Below, one piece after another: positions 56,009-64,000 of a DNA stretch of 64,000 nucleotides. Under the pieces are notes generated by a model. That model was not told the origin of the DNA. It ran no database searches and worked only from the letters and a program-made list of their open reading frames with translations. A program made the translations under genes and the position numbers. The stretch is from Chloroflexota bacterium (GTDB lineage Bacteria > Chloroflexota > Dehalococcoidia > Tepidiformales > Tepidiformaceae): NCBI GenBank assembly GCA_026705605.1, contig JAPPAK010000008.1, positions 124,001-188,000 of the forward strand, written 5' to 3'. Every line of letters begins with the position of its first letter. The stretch's first letter is position 1.

Positions 56009-56917
56009 CTACGCCCGGCCCATTCGCGAGACTAGGTAGGCTGCGGTGCGCCCTTCCGCCTCCGGGTCGACTGGCATGATCGAGGCAGAGAAGTCGCTCA
56101 CGCCGATCGCCTCCAGCCGGTCGAGCGCCTCGTCGAGCGCGCGCTCGTCCCCGAGGATGGCGACGTCGCCCGGGCCGGCTGCCCCCTCCCGGTCCAGCAT
56201 CGCCCGGTAGGAAGGGATCCCGCCGTAGTTGGCCAGCATCTTGCCCACGCGCTCGCGGGCGTCGTCGGGGTCGTCGGTAATGGCGATGGGGAAGGCCGCC
56301 ACGATGCGTGGCGCCTCCCGCCCCGCCCGCTCCGAGGCCTCCCGAAGCGCCGGTGCGATGTAGTCCTCGATCGTGTCCGGTCCTGTCATCCAGAGGCTCG
56401 TGCCGTCCGCGACCGATCCCGCGAGCGCGAGCATCCGCGGCGCCATCGCCGCGAGCAACACCGGCGGCGCTTCGGCGCCGGGAACGCCGTAGGTCGCGTT
56501 GATGCGGTAGCTGTCGTTCTCGACGTGCGTCTCCTCTCCCCGGAGCAGGGGCAGGAGCGCCTCCAGGTAGTCGCGCATGTGCCGCGCGGGGCGCTCGAAC
56601 GACATCCCCCACATGTCCTCGATCACGAACTTGTGCGAGAGCCCGATGCCCAGGGCGAACCGGTTCCCCGAGGCCGCCTGCACGGTCAGCGCCTGCTGCG
56701 CCATCGTCACGGGGTGGCGGGGGTAGGTGGGGACGACCGCCGTCCCGAGCTCGATGCGCCCGGTCTCGCGTCCGATCACGGTCAGCGCGGCCATCGCGTC
56801 GAGCCCGAAGACGTTGGGCATCCAGACGCTGTCGAAGCCCTGCGCTTCAAGCTCCTGCGTGCGGGCCAGCAGCCCGTCGAGGTCCTGCCGCCCGCCGATC
56901 ATCACGCCAATGCGCAT
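56009..56917 (-). CDS. LLM-class flavin/F420-dependent oxidoreductase
   Basis: The 302-residue enzyme has MRIGVMIGGRQDLDGLLART, LELGTAVVPTYPRHPVTMAQQALTV in the form IELGTAVVPTYPRHP, FALGIGLSHKFV and a C-terminal GDVAILGDERALDEALDRL. The pattern is that of actinobacterial F420-type LLM proteins of 300 residues. It heads an operon with the two CoA-transferase subunits, which suggests oxidation of a compound that is then converted to a CoA ester. Confidence 0.9.
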   Translation of the reverse strand: MRIGVMIGGRQDLDGLLARTQELEAQGFDSVWMPNVFGLDAMAALTVIGRETGRIELGTAVVPTYPRHPVTMAQQALTVQAASGNRFALGIGLSHKFVIEDMWGMSFERPARHMRDYLEALLPLLRGEETHVENDSYRINATYGVPGAEAPPVLLAAMAPRMLALAGSVADGTSLWMTGPDTIEDYIAPALREASERAGREAPRIVAAFPIAITDDPDDARERVGKMLANYGGIPSYRAMLDREGAAGPGDVAILGDERALDEALDRLEAIGVSDFSASIMPVDPEAEGRTAAYLVSRMGRA

Positions 56918-57033
56918 TCGCGTTCCTCCGAAGGCGCAAGGCTACCAGAGCGTTGCCTGCCACTCATGCGCGCCCGCTCCGTCGCGTTCCCCTAGGATTG
57001 GCCGCGGGCCGCAGGATGCCCCGGAGGATCGTT

Positions 57034-57975
57034 ATGGACGGCTGCATCGACGTACACCATCACGTGCCCTCGGCCGAGATTGCGGAGGCCGCCACGGAGG
57101 TCGGCATTCCCATGGCCGGCGCCTGGACTCCGGAGACGGCGATGGCCGCCATGGACGCGGGCGGCATCGCCGCAGCCGTGCTCACCCCCACCATCTTCGT
57201 CGCCGATGTCGGCGATCCGGCGGCGGCCGTTCCCCTCCACCGCGCGACCAACGACTACCTCGCGGGCGTCGCCCGGCGCTGGCCCCACCGTTTCGGCGCC
57301 TTCGCCACCCTCCCCCTCGTCGACCCCGACGCCGCCCGCATCGAGCTCGACCGCGCCTTCGACGACCTCGGCATGGACGGCGTCCTCCTCCCCAGCGGTG
57401 TCGGCCCTGACCTCATCGGCGCCGAGCGCTTCGACTCCACCCTGGCCGCGATGAACGACCGCGGCGTCGTCATCCACCTCCACCCGACGAAGTCGCACAT
57501 CGGCATCCCCAACCTCTCCCCCGCGGTCGTCGACTTCCCCGTCGAGACGACCCGCGCGATCGGCAGCCTGCTCGCCTCCGGCGCCCTCGAGAGGTACGAG
57601 AACCTGACCTGGGTCATCGCCCACGGCGGCGGCTGCTTCCCCTACATCGCCGGCCGCGTGGCCCGCTCCGACGGCGCCGAGCCCTTCACCACGACCGCCC
57701 CGCAAGGCACGCTCGCCTACCTCCGGGGCATGTATTTCGACGTTGCCGTGACCTGCCACCCCAACGCCTTCCCCAGCCTCCGCACCGTCACCGACATCGA
57801 CCACATCGTCTTCGGCACCGACTACCCCGCCTTCTCCCAGCAGGACGTGGACGAGGCGATGGAGTTCCTGGTGAACGAGTCGGGCTTCACCGAGGACGAG
57901 CTCGACGCCATCGCCTCGAAAAACATCAAGCCCCTCTTCCCGCGACTCACCGCCGACATGGCGGCCGCAGGCTAG
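57034..57975 (+). CDS. Amidohydrolase-2 family metal-dependent hydrolase/decarboxylase
   Basis: The 313-residue protein begins CIDVHHHVPS, with D6, H8 and H10 as the N-terminal metal site, and continues with VVIHLHPTK, TWVIAHGGGCFPY and DHIVFGTDYPAF. These are the ligands of the ACMSD/amidohydrolase-2 group, which decarboxylate or hydrolyse small ring acids. GGAGG lies six bases before the chosen ATG. It resembles the protein at 6012-6893 in family but not in detail. It converges on the DUF192 gene. Confidence 0.9.
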   Translation: MDGCIDVHHHVPSAEIAEAATEVGIPMAGAWTPETAMAAMDAGGIAAAVLTPTIFVADVGDPAAAVPLHRATNDYLAGVARRWPHRFGAFATLPLVDPDAARIELDRAFDDLGMDGVLLPSGVGPDLIGAERFDSTLAAMNDRGVVIHLHPTKSHIGIPNLSPAVVDFPVETTRAIGSLLASGALERYENLTWVIAHGGGCFPYIAGRVARSDGAEPFTTTAPQGTLAYLRGMYFDVAVTCHPNAFPSLRTVTDIDHIVFGTDYPAFSQQDVDEAMEFLVNESGFTEDELDAIASKNIKPLFPRLTADMAAAG

Positions 57976-57978
57976 CCC

Positions 57979-58617
57979 CTACCGCGCCTCCACCCCGGCC
58001 GGTATTGCGACCACGTCGCCGACGCCGAGCCCCTGTCGCTGGAACCAGCCGCCGTTGACCTCCAGCGTGTAGCGGTACGGCTGCGTGGGAGTGAGGATGT
58101 CGAGGCTCAGGGGCATGCCGTGGACGATTTCCAGCACGGTGCCGTCCGCCCCCAGGTAGGCGATGTCGAGCGGGATGAGCGTGTTCCGCATCCAGAAGCC
58201 GCCGGAGCGGTCGTTCGGGAACACGAACAGCATCCCCGCCAGCTCGTCCATCGACTCGCGGAACATCAGCCCCCGCTGGCGCTGGTCCGACCGGTTCGCG
58301 ATCTCGACCGTCAGTGTCACCGACGACTCGCCGTCCGCGCTGGTCACCGTGATCTGCGTGATCGGGAGCAGGCACGGATCGGGGATGTTTGCCGAGCACC
58401 GTTCCGGCCTCCAGTCGCCCGCAAGCCCGGGGACGACTGCCCGGTGGACCTCGGGCGTCGCCTCTGCTGTCGGGGTGGGCTCCACCTTGGCTGCCGGCTC
58501 AGGCGCGACGGTCGTGACTGACCTCGGGTCCGTTTCGCCTTCCCCGGACTGCACCGTCACGGCCAGCGTGACGGCCACGATCGCGAGGCCTGTCAGCAGG
58601 AGCGCCGCGTAGCGCAT
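57979..58617 (-). CDS. DUF192-domain exported protein
   Basis: The 212-residue protein has an N-terminal membrane anchor (ALLLTGLAIVAVTLAVTV), a Pro/Thr/Glu tether, and a C-terminal DUF192 domain. The domain is recognisable by NRSDQRQRGLMFRESM, GMLFVFPNDRSGGFWMRNTLIPLDIAYL and TLEVNGGWFQRQGLGVGDVV. The function of DUF192 is not established. The tether includes a Cys pair (SANIPDPC) that could link in the exterior. Stops of the NudC gene and this start are separated by about four bases, so they are probably co-transcribed. Confidence 0.88.
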   Translation of the reverse strand: MRYAALLLTGLAIVAVTLAVTVQSGEGETDPRSVTTVAPEPAAKVEPTPTAEATPEVHRAVVPGLAGDWRPERCSANIPDPCLLPITQITVTSADGESSVTLTVEIANRSDQRQRGLMFRESMDELAGMLFVFPNDRSGGFWMRNTLIPLDIAYLGADGTVLEIVHGMPLSLDILTPTQPYRYTLEVNGGWFQRQGLGVGDVVAIPAGVEAR

Positions 58618-58621
58618 CTCG

Positions 58622-59431
58622 CTACCCCCCGGTGTGGCGGGCCACCCAGGACGTGATGAGCCGGTTGGCGATGCTGATCGGACCGGGGATGTTCGGCAAC
58701 GCGTCGACCGGGAACCAGTCGGCGGCCGCGATCTCCGCGTCCTCGAGGACGATGTCGCCGCTCTCGTACTCGGCGAAGAAGCCCAGCATGAGCGAGTTGG
58801 GGAACGGCCACGGCTGGCTGCCCCGGTACTCCAGGTTCTTCACGCGCAGCCCGACCTCCTCCTCCACCTCTCGCAGGAGCGCCCCCTCCACCGTCTCGCC
58901 GGGCTCCACGAACCCCGCGAGGGCGCTGTACAGGCCCTCGGGGAAGCGGTGGCTGCGCGCCAGCAGCACCTCGTCGCCCCGGTGAATGAGCGTGATGATC
59001 GCCGGGGAGAGCTGCGGGAAGCGCAGCAGGCCGCACTGTGGGCAGCGCATCGAGCGCTCGCCTGAGACCGGTTCATTGGGAGCTCCGCAGCTTCCGCAGA
59101 AACGGTTGATCCGCTCCCACTCGACGATCTGCACGGCGCGGCCCGCCGCCATCCACATCTCCTCGTCCGTCATCCCGTAGACGGAGAAGAGGTCGCAGAA
59201 GTGCCAGCCCTTGCCCGCCTCCGCTTCATCCGCGACCCCCGCCGCCCAGACCTGCTGCCCTTCGAGCGTGCCGATGAAGTGGGCCGCCCCGGTCCGGGGC
59301 AGGCGGTCCGCTTCCCGCTGTTCGGCGAGGGCTGCGTCCGCCTCGCGGAACAGGACGCGGTCGCGCTGCACGAGCATCCACAGCCGCGGGCTGCCCGTGT
59401 CTTCCGGCGGAACCACTCCCGGTTCGAACAT
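58622..59431 (-). CDS. nudC: NADH pyrophosphatase NudC (RNA deNADding enzyme)
   Basis: The 269-residue protein has the NudC plan: a zinc ribbon with C112, C115, C130 and C133, then the Nudix box GFVEPGETVEGALLREVEEE (about 173-195) and the NudC-specific SQPWPFPNS (205-213). It cleaves NADH and removes NAD caps from RNA. The ATG is preceded by TAGGCT nine bases away, with no ribosome-binding site. It leads a two-gene unit with the DUF192 gene. Confidence 0.95.
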   Translation of the reverse strand: MFEPGVVPPEDTGSPRLWMLVQRDRVLFREADAALAEQREADRLPRTGAAHFIGTLEGQQVWAAGVADEAEAGKGWHFCDLFSVYGMTDEEMWMAAGRAVQIVEWERINRFCGSCGAPNEPVSGERSMRCPQCGLLRFPQLSPAIITLIHRGDEVLLARSHRFPEGLYSALAGFVEPGETVEGALLREVEEEVGLRVKNLEYRGSQPWPFPNSLMLGFFAEYESGDIVLEDAEIAAADWFPVDALPNIPGPISIANRLITSWVARHTGG

Positions 59432-59440
59432 GACCGCGCC

Positions 59441-59446
59441 AGCCTA
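59441..59446 (-). promoter_or_regulatory. -10 box (TAGGCT) of a probable leaderless promoter
   Basis: On the minus strand TAGGCT ends nine bases before the nudC ATG, and no Shine-Dalgarno sequence lies in between. Confidence 0.45.
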
Positions 59447-59478
59447 CAGGCTCGGCCCGGCGCCGCGAACCACTGCTG

Positions 59479-60441
59479 CTAGCCGAGCAGCTCCGCGAAG
59501 GTGCGCATCTCGCGCTCGATGTCGGGCCCCATCGGCTGCCACATCAGCTCAGTCGCCCCGCCTGCTTCCAGCGCCTGCAAACGCTCGCGAATTTCTCCGA
59601 CCGTGCCCGTCAGCTGCGCCGGAGCCTCGGACTCGGCCGTGAGCGCCTTGCGATCGTGCTCGTTCAGCTCGACCAGGTGCCCGCGGTGGATCTCGAGATG
59701 CCGCACGTCCTCGGGGACAGCGGCGATCGACGATGCCCAGTCCTCCCCGCCCGGAAACGCGTCGAGCGCCTGACCGCGAGCGGCCGTTCCGTGGTAGCGC
59801 ACCGCCAGCGACGGCGCCGTCGCCTCGAACGCGCGCTGCGACCGTGGCGACTCGCCCGGGTCGAGCACGGTGCCGGTGCTGAGCACCGCGCACCAATCGA
59901 AACCGGGCACGGGCCGGAAGCTCACCGTCACGCCGCTCCCGATCTCATGCGCGAACGCCTGCCCGCGCGGCCCTTGCGCGTTGACGAGCACGGGGACGTC
60001 GATGGGCCGCTCCGGGGCGAACCCCTCCGAATGCAGCATCTGCGTCGCCGCCCCGTCGACCTCCACCACCTCGCCCTGAAGCAGCGCCACCACCTGCCGA
60101 ACGCCGCGCTCGAACTCGCGCCTCGACAGCATCGGCTGGCCCATCGCCAGCCTGCCCGTGAATCCCGCGCCGAACGCGACCGCCAGCCGCCCCGGCGCCA
60201 GCTCGTCGAGCGTGGCGATGGCCGCTGCCTGCGTCATCGGGTGGCGCAGGTGCGGAACCAGCACGCCCGGCCCCAGCCCGATGCGCTCCGTGCGCTCGGC
60301 GATGCGCGCGAGCGTCACCCACACATCGTGGTAAAGCGCGGGCGAGTCGTAGATCCAGACTCGCTCGTAGCCGAGCTGCTCGGCCAGGACGGCCTGCTCG
60401 ACCGCCGCGCTGTTCGCCGGAAACGCACACGAGATGTCCAT
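59479..60441 (-). CDS. LLM-class F420-dependent oxidoreductase
   Basis: The 320-residue enzyme has MDISCAFPANSAAVEQAVLAEQLGYERVWIYDSPA cut by typical LLM turns, then RIGLGPGVLVPHLRHPMTQAAAIATL and LAVAFGAGFTGRLAMGQ. The FGAGFTGR turn and the following 5,10-methylene-type region resemble the Mer-like F420 subfamily, so F420 rather than FMN is favoured, though not proven. It stands between nudC and an ABC exporter on the same strand. AGGAG lies upstream of the ATG. Confidence 0.9.
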   Translation of the reverse strand: MDISCAFPANSAAVEQAVLAEQLGYERVWIYDSPALYHDVWVTLARIAERTERIGLGPGVLVPHLRHPMTQAAAIATLDELAPGRLAVAFGAGFTGRLAMGQPMLSRREFERGVRQVVALLQGEVVEVDGAATQMLHSEGFAPERPIDVPVLVNAQGPRGQAFAHEIGSGVTVSFRPVPGFDWCAVLSTGTVLDPGESPRSQRAFEATAPSLAVRYHGTAARGQALDAFPGGEDWASSIAAVPEDVRHLEIHRGHLVELNEHDRKALTAESEAPAQLTGTVGEIRERLQALEAGGATELMWQPMGPDIEREMRTFAELLG

Positions 60442-60475
60442 CGTTCGACTCCTGGAAGAGGATGCTAGCAGCGCC

Positions 60476-61252
60476 CTAGACGCGGGGCTCCCACGAGGAG
60501 AACCGCAGCGTGACCAGCAGCCCCGCCACGCCCCACGCCGCGATGACCGCCAGGTGTACCGGCTCGAAACCGGCTCCCGTCTCGAACGGGTTGAAGCCCG
60601 TTTGTAGCGCCTCCGAGAGGTGCCGCACGGGGAACACCGAGCTCACGTGCTCGACCCAGGCGGGCGTACCCGCGTCGGGCGGGATGAACACGTCCGAGAT
60701 GAACAGGAGCGGCAGGATCGACGCGTTCACCACGGCCGGCGCCGCGTCCGCGTTCGGGACCATCGCGGCGATCGCGAATCCCATCGCACAGAACGCGAAC
60801 GCACCCACCGCCAGCGTCACCAGCACGGCCGGCATCGTCTGCCCCGGCACGTCCACGTCGTAGAACAGCCAGCCGAACAGCACCACCAGCACGAGCAAGG
60901 CCAGCATCAGGATCATCGCGTGCGCGATGCGCCCGAACAGGAACGCCCAGGGCGGCAACGGCGACCCCCGCACGCGCTTCAGCACGCCCCCGTCCCGGTC
61001 GAAGACCCAGCTCATCGCGATCGACGTGTAGCACGAGTTCACAATCGTGAGCGCTGCGATCGCGGGGATGTAGAAGGTCGCCCCGCTGATGACGCGGTCG
61101 CCGAGGTCAAGGTCGTTGCCCCCGAAGATGACGTTGAGGATGACGAGGAAGATCAGGGGGAACGCAATCGTGAAAAACGCCGCCGCCGGATTCCGCCGGA
61201 AGGCCCGCTCCTGGTACTTGATCTGGAGGAGCACCAGTCTCACCGCCTTCAC
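60476..61252 (-). CDS. ABC-2 type transporter permease
   Basis: The 258-residue membrane protein has six helices in the ABC-2 layout: RRNPAAAFFTIAFPLIFLVILNVIF near the start, FDRDGGVLKRVRGSPLPPWAFLFGR as the coupling region, and a conserved VSSVFPVRHLSEALQTGF before the last helix. With the ATPase upstream it forms an exporter of drugs, lipids or polysaccharide; the cargo is unknown. Its ATG overlaps the ATPase stop. Confidence 0.93.
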   Translation of the reverse strand: MKAVRLVLLQIKYQERAFRRNPAAAFFTIAFPLIFLVILNVIFGGNDLDLGDRVISGATFYIPAIAALTIVNSCYTSIAMSWVFDRDGGVLKRVRGSPLPPWAFLFGRIAHAMILMLALLVLVVLFGWLFYDVDVPGQTMPAVLVTLAVGAFAFCAMGFAIAAMVPNADAAPAVVNASILPLLFISDVFIPPDAGTPAWVEHVSSVFPVRHLSEALQTGFNPFETGAGFEPVHLAVIAAWGVAGLLVTLRFSSWEPRV

Positions 61253-62160
61253 GAGCCCACCTCGCCGTCGCCCTCGTCGGTCAGCCGCAGGAACACATCC
61301 TCGAGGGAGAGGCGGCTGACCGTCAGGTCCTCCAGCTCGATGCCTTCGGCCAGCGCCCAGCTCGTGAGGGCGTTGAGGTCGCGCGTCGGGTCGGCCGTCC
61401 GTGCCTCGATCAGCCCTTCGTCTGCCTCACGCAGCCCCAGTCCGTCCGGGAGCGCCGTCCCCCGCGGCGCACGGAAGCGGATGACCGCGTCCGGGTCGGC
61501 TGCGACCAACCCCGCGGGCGTGTCCTCCGCCACGATCTCGCCGCGCACCATGATCGCGACGCGGTCGGCGAGCGCCTGCGCCTCGTCGAGATAGTGCGTC
61601 GTCAGCAGCACGGTCTTCCCCAGCTCGCGCAGGCTCCGGATCATCGCCCAGGCGCCCCGCCGCGCCGTCGGGTCGAACCCCGTCGTTGGCTCGTCGAGGA
61701 ACAGCAGTTCCGGGTCTCCCGCCAGCCCCACGGCCACGTCGAGCCGGCGCTGCTGCCCGCCCGAGAGGCGTCGCACGCGCTGGTCGCGCTGCTCCTCCAG
61801 CCCCACCACCTCCAGCACCTCGTCGAGCGGCAGGGGTCGCGGGTAGAACCCCCGGAACATGTCGACCGTCTCCGAGACGGTCAGGTACGGCTCGAGACCG
61901 GTGTGCTGCAGAACGATGCCCGTGCGTTCCTTGAGCGCGACCTCGTTCCGGCCCGGGTCGAACCCGAGCACGCTCACCTCGCCCGCGGTTCGCGAGCGGT
62001 GCCCCTCGAGGATCTCGACCGTCGTCGTCTTCCCCGCGCCGTTCGGGCCCAGCAGCGCGAACACCTCGCCGCGCTCGATGCGCAGGTCGATGCCGCGCAC
62101 GGCCTCGAGCTCGCCGTACCGTTTCCGCAGCCCCCGCACCTTGATGACCGCCTCAGCCAT
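61249..62160 (-). CDS. ABC transporter ATP-binding protein
   Basis: The 303-residue ATPase has Walker A LLGPNGAGKTTTVEIL, the signature VRRLSGGQQRRLDVAVGL, Walker B ELLFLDEPTTGFDPTARR and the switch His in LLTTHYLDEAQALADR. The DrrA/CcmA-like C-terminal extension is typical of ABC-2 drug exporters. Coupled by ATGA to the permease gene. A GGCGGCC/GGCCGCC hairpin (62180-62197) lies upstream and may be an operator. Confidence 0.95.
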   Translation of the reverse strand: MAEAVIKVRGLRKRYGELEAVRGIDLRIERGEVFALLGPNGAGKTTTVEILEGHRSRTAGEVSVLGFDPGRNEVALKERTGIVLQHTGLEPYLTVSETVDMFRGFYPRPLPLDEVLEVVGLEEQRDQRVRRLSGGQQRRLDVAVGLAGDPELLFLDEPTTGFDPTARRGAWAMIRSLRELGKTVLLTTHYLDEAQALADRVAIMVRGEIVAEDTPAGLVAADPDAVIRFRAPRGTALPDGLGLREADEGLIEARTADPTRDLNALTSWALAEGIELEDLTVSRLSLEDVFLRLTDEGDGEVGS

Positions 62161-62179
62161 GCCGCGATCCTAGGGGAGC

Positions 62180-62197
62180 GGCGGCCAAGGGGCCGCC
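62180..62197. promoter_or_regulatory. Inverted repeat between the ABC exporter and symporter genes
   Basis: GGCGGCC-AAGG-GGCCGCC is a perfect 7-bp inverted repeat in the divergent intergenic region. It may be an operator or a chance GC-rich hairpin. Confidence 0.3.
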
Positions 62198-62240
62198 TGG
62201 GGAGCAGGTGTTACGACAGCCGTCCGCGCCAGGACATCCG

Positions 62241-62246
62241 TAGACT
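62241..62246 (+). promoter_or_regulatory. -10 box (TAGACT) of a probable leaderless promoter
   Basis: CCGTAGACT ends nine bases before the GTG of the symporter gene with no ribosome-binding site between them. Confidence 0.45.
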
Positions 62247-62255
62247 GAGGCCCCG

Positions 62256-63743
62256 GTGTCTACTGCCTGGGTCATAGCGGTCTTCTCCGTCTATTTCTCA
62301 CTCCTCATTGTGATCGCCGTCGTCGGCGCCCGGCGCATGAGGAACATGTCCGAGTACGTGCTCGGCGGCCGGCGGCTGAGCAGCTTCACCGCCGCTCTCA
62401 GCGCCGGCTCTTCCACGACGAGCGCCTGGACCATGCTCGCCCTGCCCGCGCTGGCCTACGTGAGCGGCCTCGTGGAGATGTGGATTCCCCTGGCGGCCGC
62501 GGTCGGCCTCTGGTTCAGCTGGACCTTCGTCGCGAGGCGGCTCCGCCGCTACACCATCGCCGCCAACGACGTCCTCACGATCCCCGAGTTCTTCGAGGTG
62601 CGCTTCGGCGACACCAGCGGAATCCTGCGGGGGATGACCGGCGCCATCACCATCCTCTTCGTCGTCTTCTACGTGAGCTCCGGGCTGGTGGGCGGCTCCA
62701 AGCTGCTCGACACGATGTTCGGCATCGAGACCAACACCGGCATCCTGCTGACCTTTGGGGCGGTGGCCTCCTACACCCTGATCGGCGGCTTCCTCGCCGT
62801 GTCGCGCACGGACGTCTTCCAGGCGCTCCTCATGATCATCAGTCTCACCATCATCGCCGCCGTGCTCATCAGCTCGACGGGCAGCCCGTTCGTGGACACG
62901 ACCGGCGAGACACAGGGCTTCTTCAACCCGTTCACCAGTACCAGCGGTTCGACGATCGACGCGGTCTTCATCCTGTCCGCTCTCGGATGGGCGTTCGGAG
63001 CCTTTGGTGCGCAGCGCATTCTGCAGCGCTTCATGGCCGTCGACCGCGAGGACCACATCCCCCGGAGCCGCAACCTGTCCTTCGTGTGGCTGGTGCTCGT
63101 GTACTCCCTCGCGCTGGTCGTGGGGCTGGTCGCGCACAGCGCCCTGACGGAGCAAGCGATGCTGGGCGAGGTAACCGATCCCGAGCGCATCTACGTGGTG
63201 GTGTCCGAGGTCTTCTTCCATCCCGCGGTGACCGGCCTCCTCCTGACCGCCGTGATCGCGGCCGTGATGAGCACCGCCGACTCCCAGTTGCTCCTAGCCT
63301 CAGCCGTGGCCACCGACGACATGCCGGTTCTCAAGCGCATCGCCTACGCCATCTCGGAGAACCGCCGCGTCTGGCTGGGCCGCCTCCTCCTCGTCATCAT
63401 CGGCGGCGTCGGCGTGCTGGTCTCCGTCTACTTCCCCGGTTCGATCAATGAGCTGGTCGCGTACGCCTGGGGCGGGATGGGGGCGGCCTTTGGGCCGGTC
63501 ACGATCCTGGCCCTGTTCTGGAGGCGGTTCAATTTCCCGGGGGCGCTCGCCTCCATCGTCGTCGGGACGGTCGTTGCCTCCATCTGGGCTTTCAGCGACG
63601 GCGGACCGTCAGGCATGTGGGACATGCAGCCCGCCACCCCGGGCTTCATCCTTGCCTCGGTCGTGGCGGTTGTCGTCACGCTCGCCACGCCGCCCCCGCC
63701 CCGAGAGGTCGTCGACCTCTTCGACAGGGTCAACGCCCGCTAG
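62256..63743 (+). CDS. Sodium:solute symporter (SSS family, PutP-like)
   Basis: The 495-residue protein has the 13-helix SSS pattern. Visible landmarks are YVLGGRRLSSFTAALSAGSSTTSAW, where the Na+ site and substrate-binding helix 1-2 region lie, FGAFGAQRILQRFMAVD, and AAVMSTADSQLLLASA near the second Na+ site. It resembles proline/pantothenate symporters; the substrate is not certain. GTG is the start, probably leaderless. No catabolic partner is directly attached. Confidence 0.93.
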   Translation: MSTAWVIAVFSVYFSLLIVIAVVGARRMRNMSEYVLGGRRLSSFTAALSAGSSTTSAWTMLALPALAYVSGLVEMWIPLAAAVGLWFSWTFVARRLRRYTIAANDVLTIPEFFEVRFGDTSGILRGMTGAITILFVVFYVSSGLVGGSKLLDTMFGIETNTGILLTFGAVASYTLIGGFLAVSRTDVFQALLMIISLTIIAAVLISSTGSPFVDTTGETQGFFNPFTSTSGSTIDAVFILSALGWAFGAFGAQRILQRFMAVDREDHIPRSRNLSFVWLVLVYSLALVVGLVAHSALTEQAMLGEVTDPERIYVVVSEVFFHPAVTGLLLTAVIAAVMSTADSQLLLASAVATDDMPVLKRIAYAISENRRVWLGRLLLVIIGGVGVLVSVYFPGSINELVAYAWGGMGAAFGPVTILALFWRRFNFPGALASIVVGTVVASIWAFSDGGPSGMWDMQPATPGFILASVVAVVVTLATPPPPREVVDLFDRVNAR

Positions 63744-63787
63744 CCGTATTCGCCGGCTGGTGGCGTGCTGGTGCCGTGCTGGTGCCG

Positions 63788-64000
63788 TTAGGCCATCTTG
63801 AGGTCAGGAAAGTAGGAAGCGAAGAAGCGGCGATCTCGCGTGAGTAACCTGTCGGCTGAAGCGATGGCGTGGGCTCCGATCAGGAAGTCGGGGAGGATGC
63901 GCTCCCTGGTCCCCCCGCTCCTTCGGTAGCGTGTCCAGCGAAGCCCCGCTTCGTACGCAATGTCCGTGTCGACGGGCGATACCACCGCATTGAGTTCCCG
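63788..64000 (-). CDS. PIN-domain (VapC-type) toxin, 3' part
   Basis: The window ends inside this gene, leaving about 70 C-terminal residues: [17 protein letters not shown], then [22 protein letters not shown] and [11 protein letters not shown]. The conserved late acidic residues of the PIN nuclease, D in [10 protein letters not shown] and D in LTRDRRFF, are present. VapC toxins cut tRNA or rRNA and are kept silent by an antitoxin encoded upstream, which would lie outside the window. Confidence 0.88.
   Translation of the reverse strand, partial: RELNAVVSPVDTDIAYEAGLRWTRYRRSGGTRERILPDFLIGAHAIASADRLLTRDRRFFASYFPDLKMA

Noticed and set aside
1..64000. CRISPR arrays, insertion sequences or prophage genes
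   Set aside because: No regularly spaced repeats, transposase, integrase or phage structural genes were seen on either strand.

Overview
The window is about 64 kb of high-GC DNA packed with short-spaced genes, many of them joined by 4-base ATGA or GTGA overlaps. It carries a complete FbiC (fused CofG/CofH) for coenzyme F420, five luciferase-like (LLM) oxidoreductases, a Ddn-type deazaflavin protein, four CaiB/BaiF CoA-transferase domains and a Bacillus-type CtaG copper protein, together with an ordinary RpoD and purine genes. This mix fits a Chloroflexota bacterium of the Dehalococcoidia/SAR202/Tepidiforma kind. That assignment is an inference from gene content; actinobacteria share many of these families. 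No prophage, insertion sequence or CRISPR array was found.

Layout. 1-3.1 kb: the tail of an LLM enzyme, a secreted LysM/HNH/Excalibur lipoprotein, three orphan small genes of lower GC and a tRNA-Pro. 3.2-6.9 kb: an MFS transporter, exonuclease III, a membrane protein and an amidohydrolase. 7-20.9 kb: a catabolic district with a tight minus-strand operon (kinase-like protein, two CoA-transferases, DUF35 protein, thiolase-like protein, LLM enzyme), a ferredoxin-reductase-like flavoprotein, two tandem kinase-like paralogues, an HpcH-type aldolase, an enoyl-CoA hydratase-like protein, a Ddn protein and a short-chain dehydrogenase. 21-25 kb: an acyl-CoA carboxylase carboxyltransferase followed by a double CaiB fusion protein. 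25-27.4 kb: a copper-delivery operon (CtaG, SCO1, PCuAC) for cytochrome oxidase assembly, with a CRP/FNR-like palindrome in its promoter. 27.4-32.4 kb: an LLM enzyme, a Nudix hydrolase, three tandem small membrane proteins and rpoD.

32.4-36.7 kb: a rhodanese, a methyltransferase, fbiC and a divergent HxlR regulator. 36.7-42.8 kb: coaE, a MoxR/CbbQ ATPase, a phosphoesterase, a 1074-residue repeat/VWA protein and a histidine phosphatase, apparently one transcription unit. 42.8-46.1 kb: purB, a membrane protein, purC and purS. 46.2-53.8 kb: a dehydrogenase, two tandem ThuA-like proteins, an epoxide hydrolase, a membrane protein, a molybdopterin oxidoreductase and a SnoaL-like protein. 54-64 kb: a LysM lipoprotein, tRNA-Arg, a two-subunit CoA-transferase, LLM enzymes, an amidohydrolase, a DUF192 protein, NudC, an ABC-2 exporter, a sodium:solute symporter and a PIN toxin cut by the window edge.

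The genes point to a heterotroph that takes up small organic molecules, activates them with CoA-transferases, oxidises them with flavin or F420 enzymes and respires aerobically. Many upstream regions carry a TANNNT box without a clear -35 element. In several cases the box ends exactly six bases before the start codon, which suggests leaderless transcripts.
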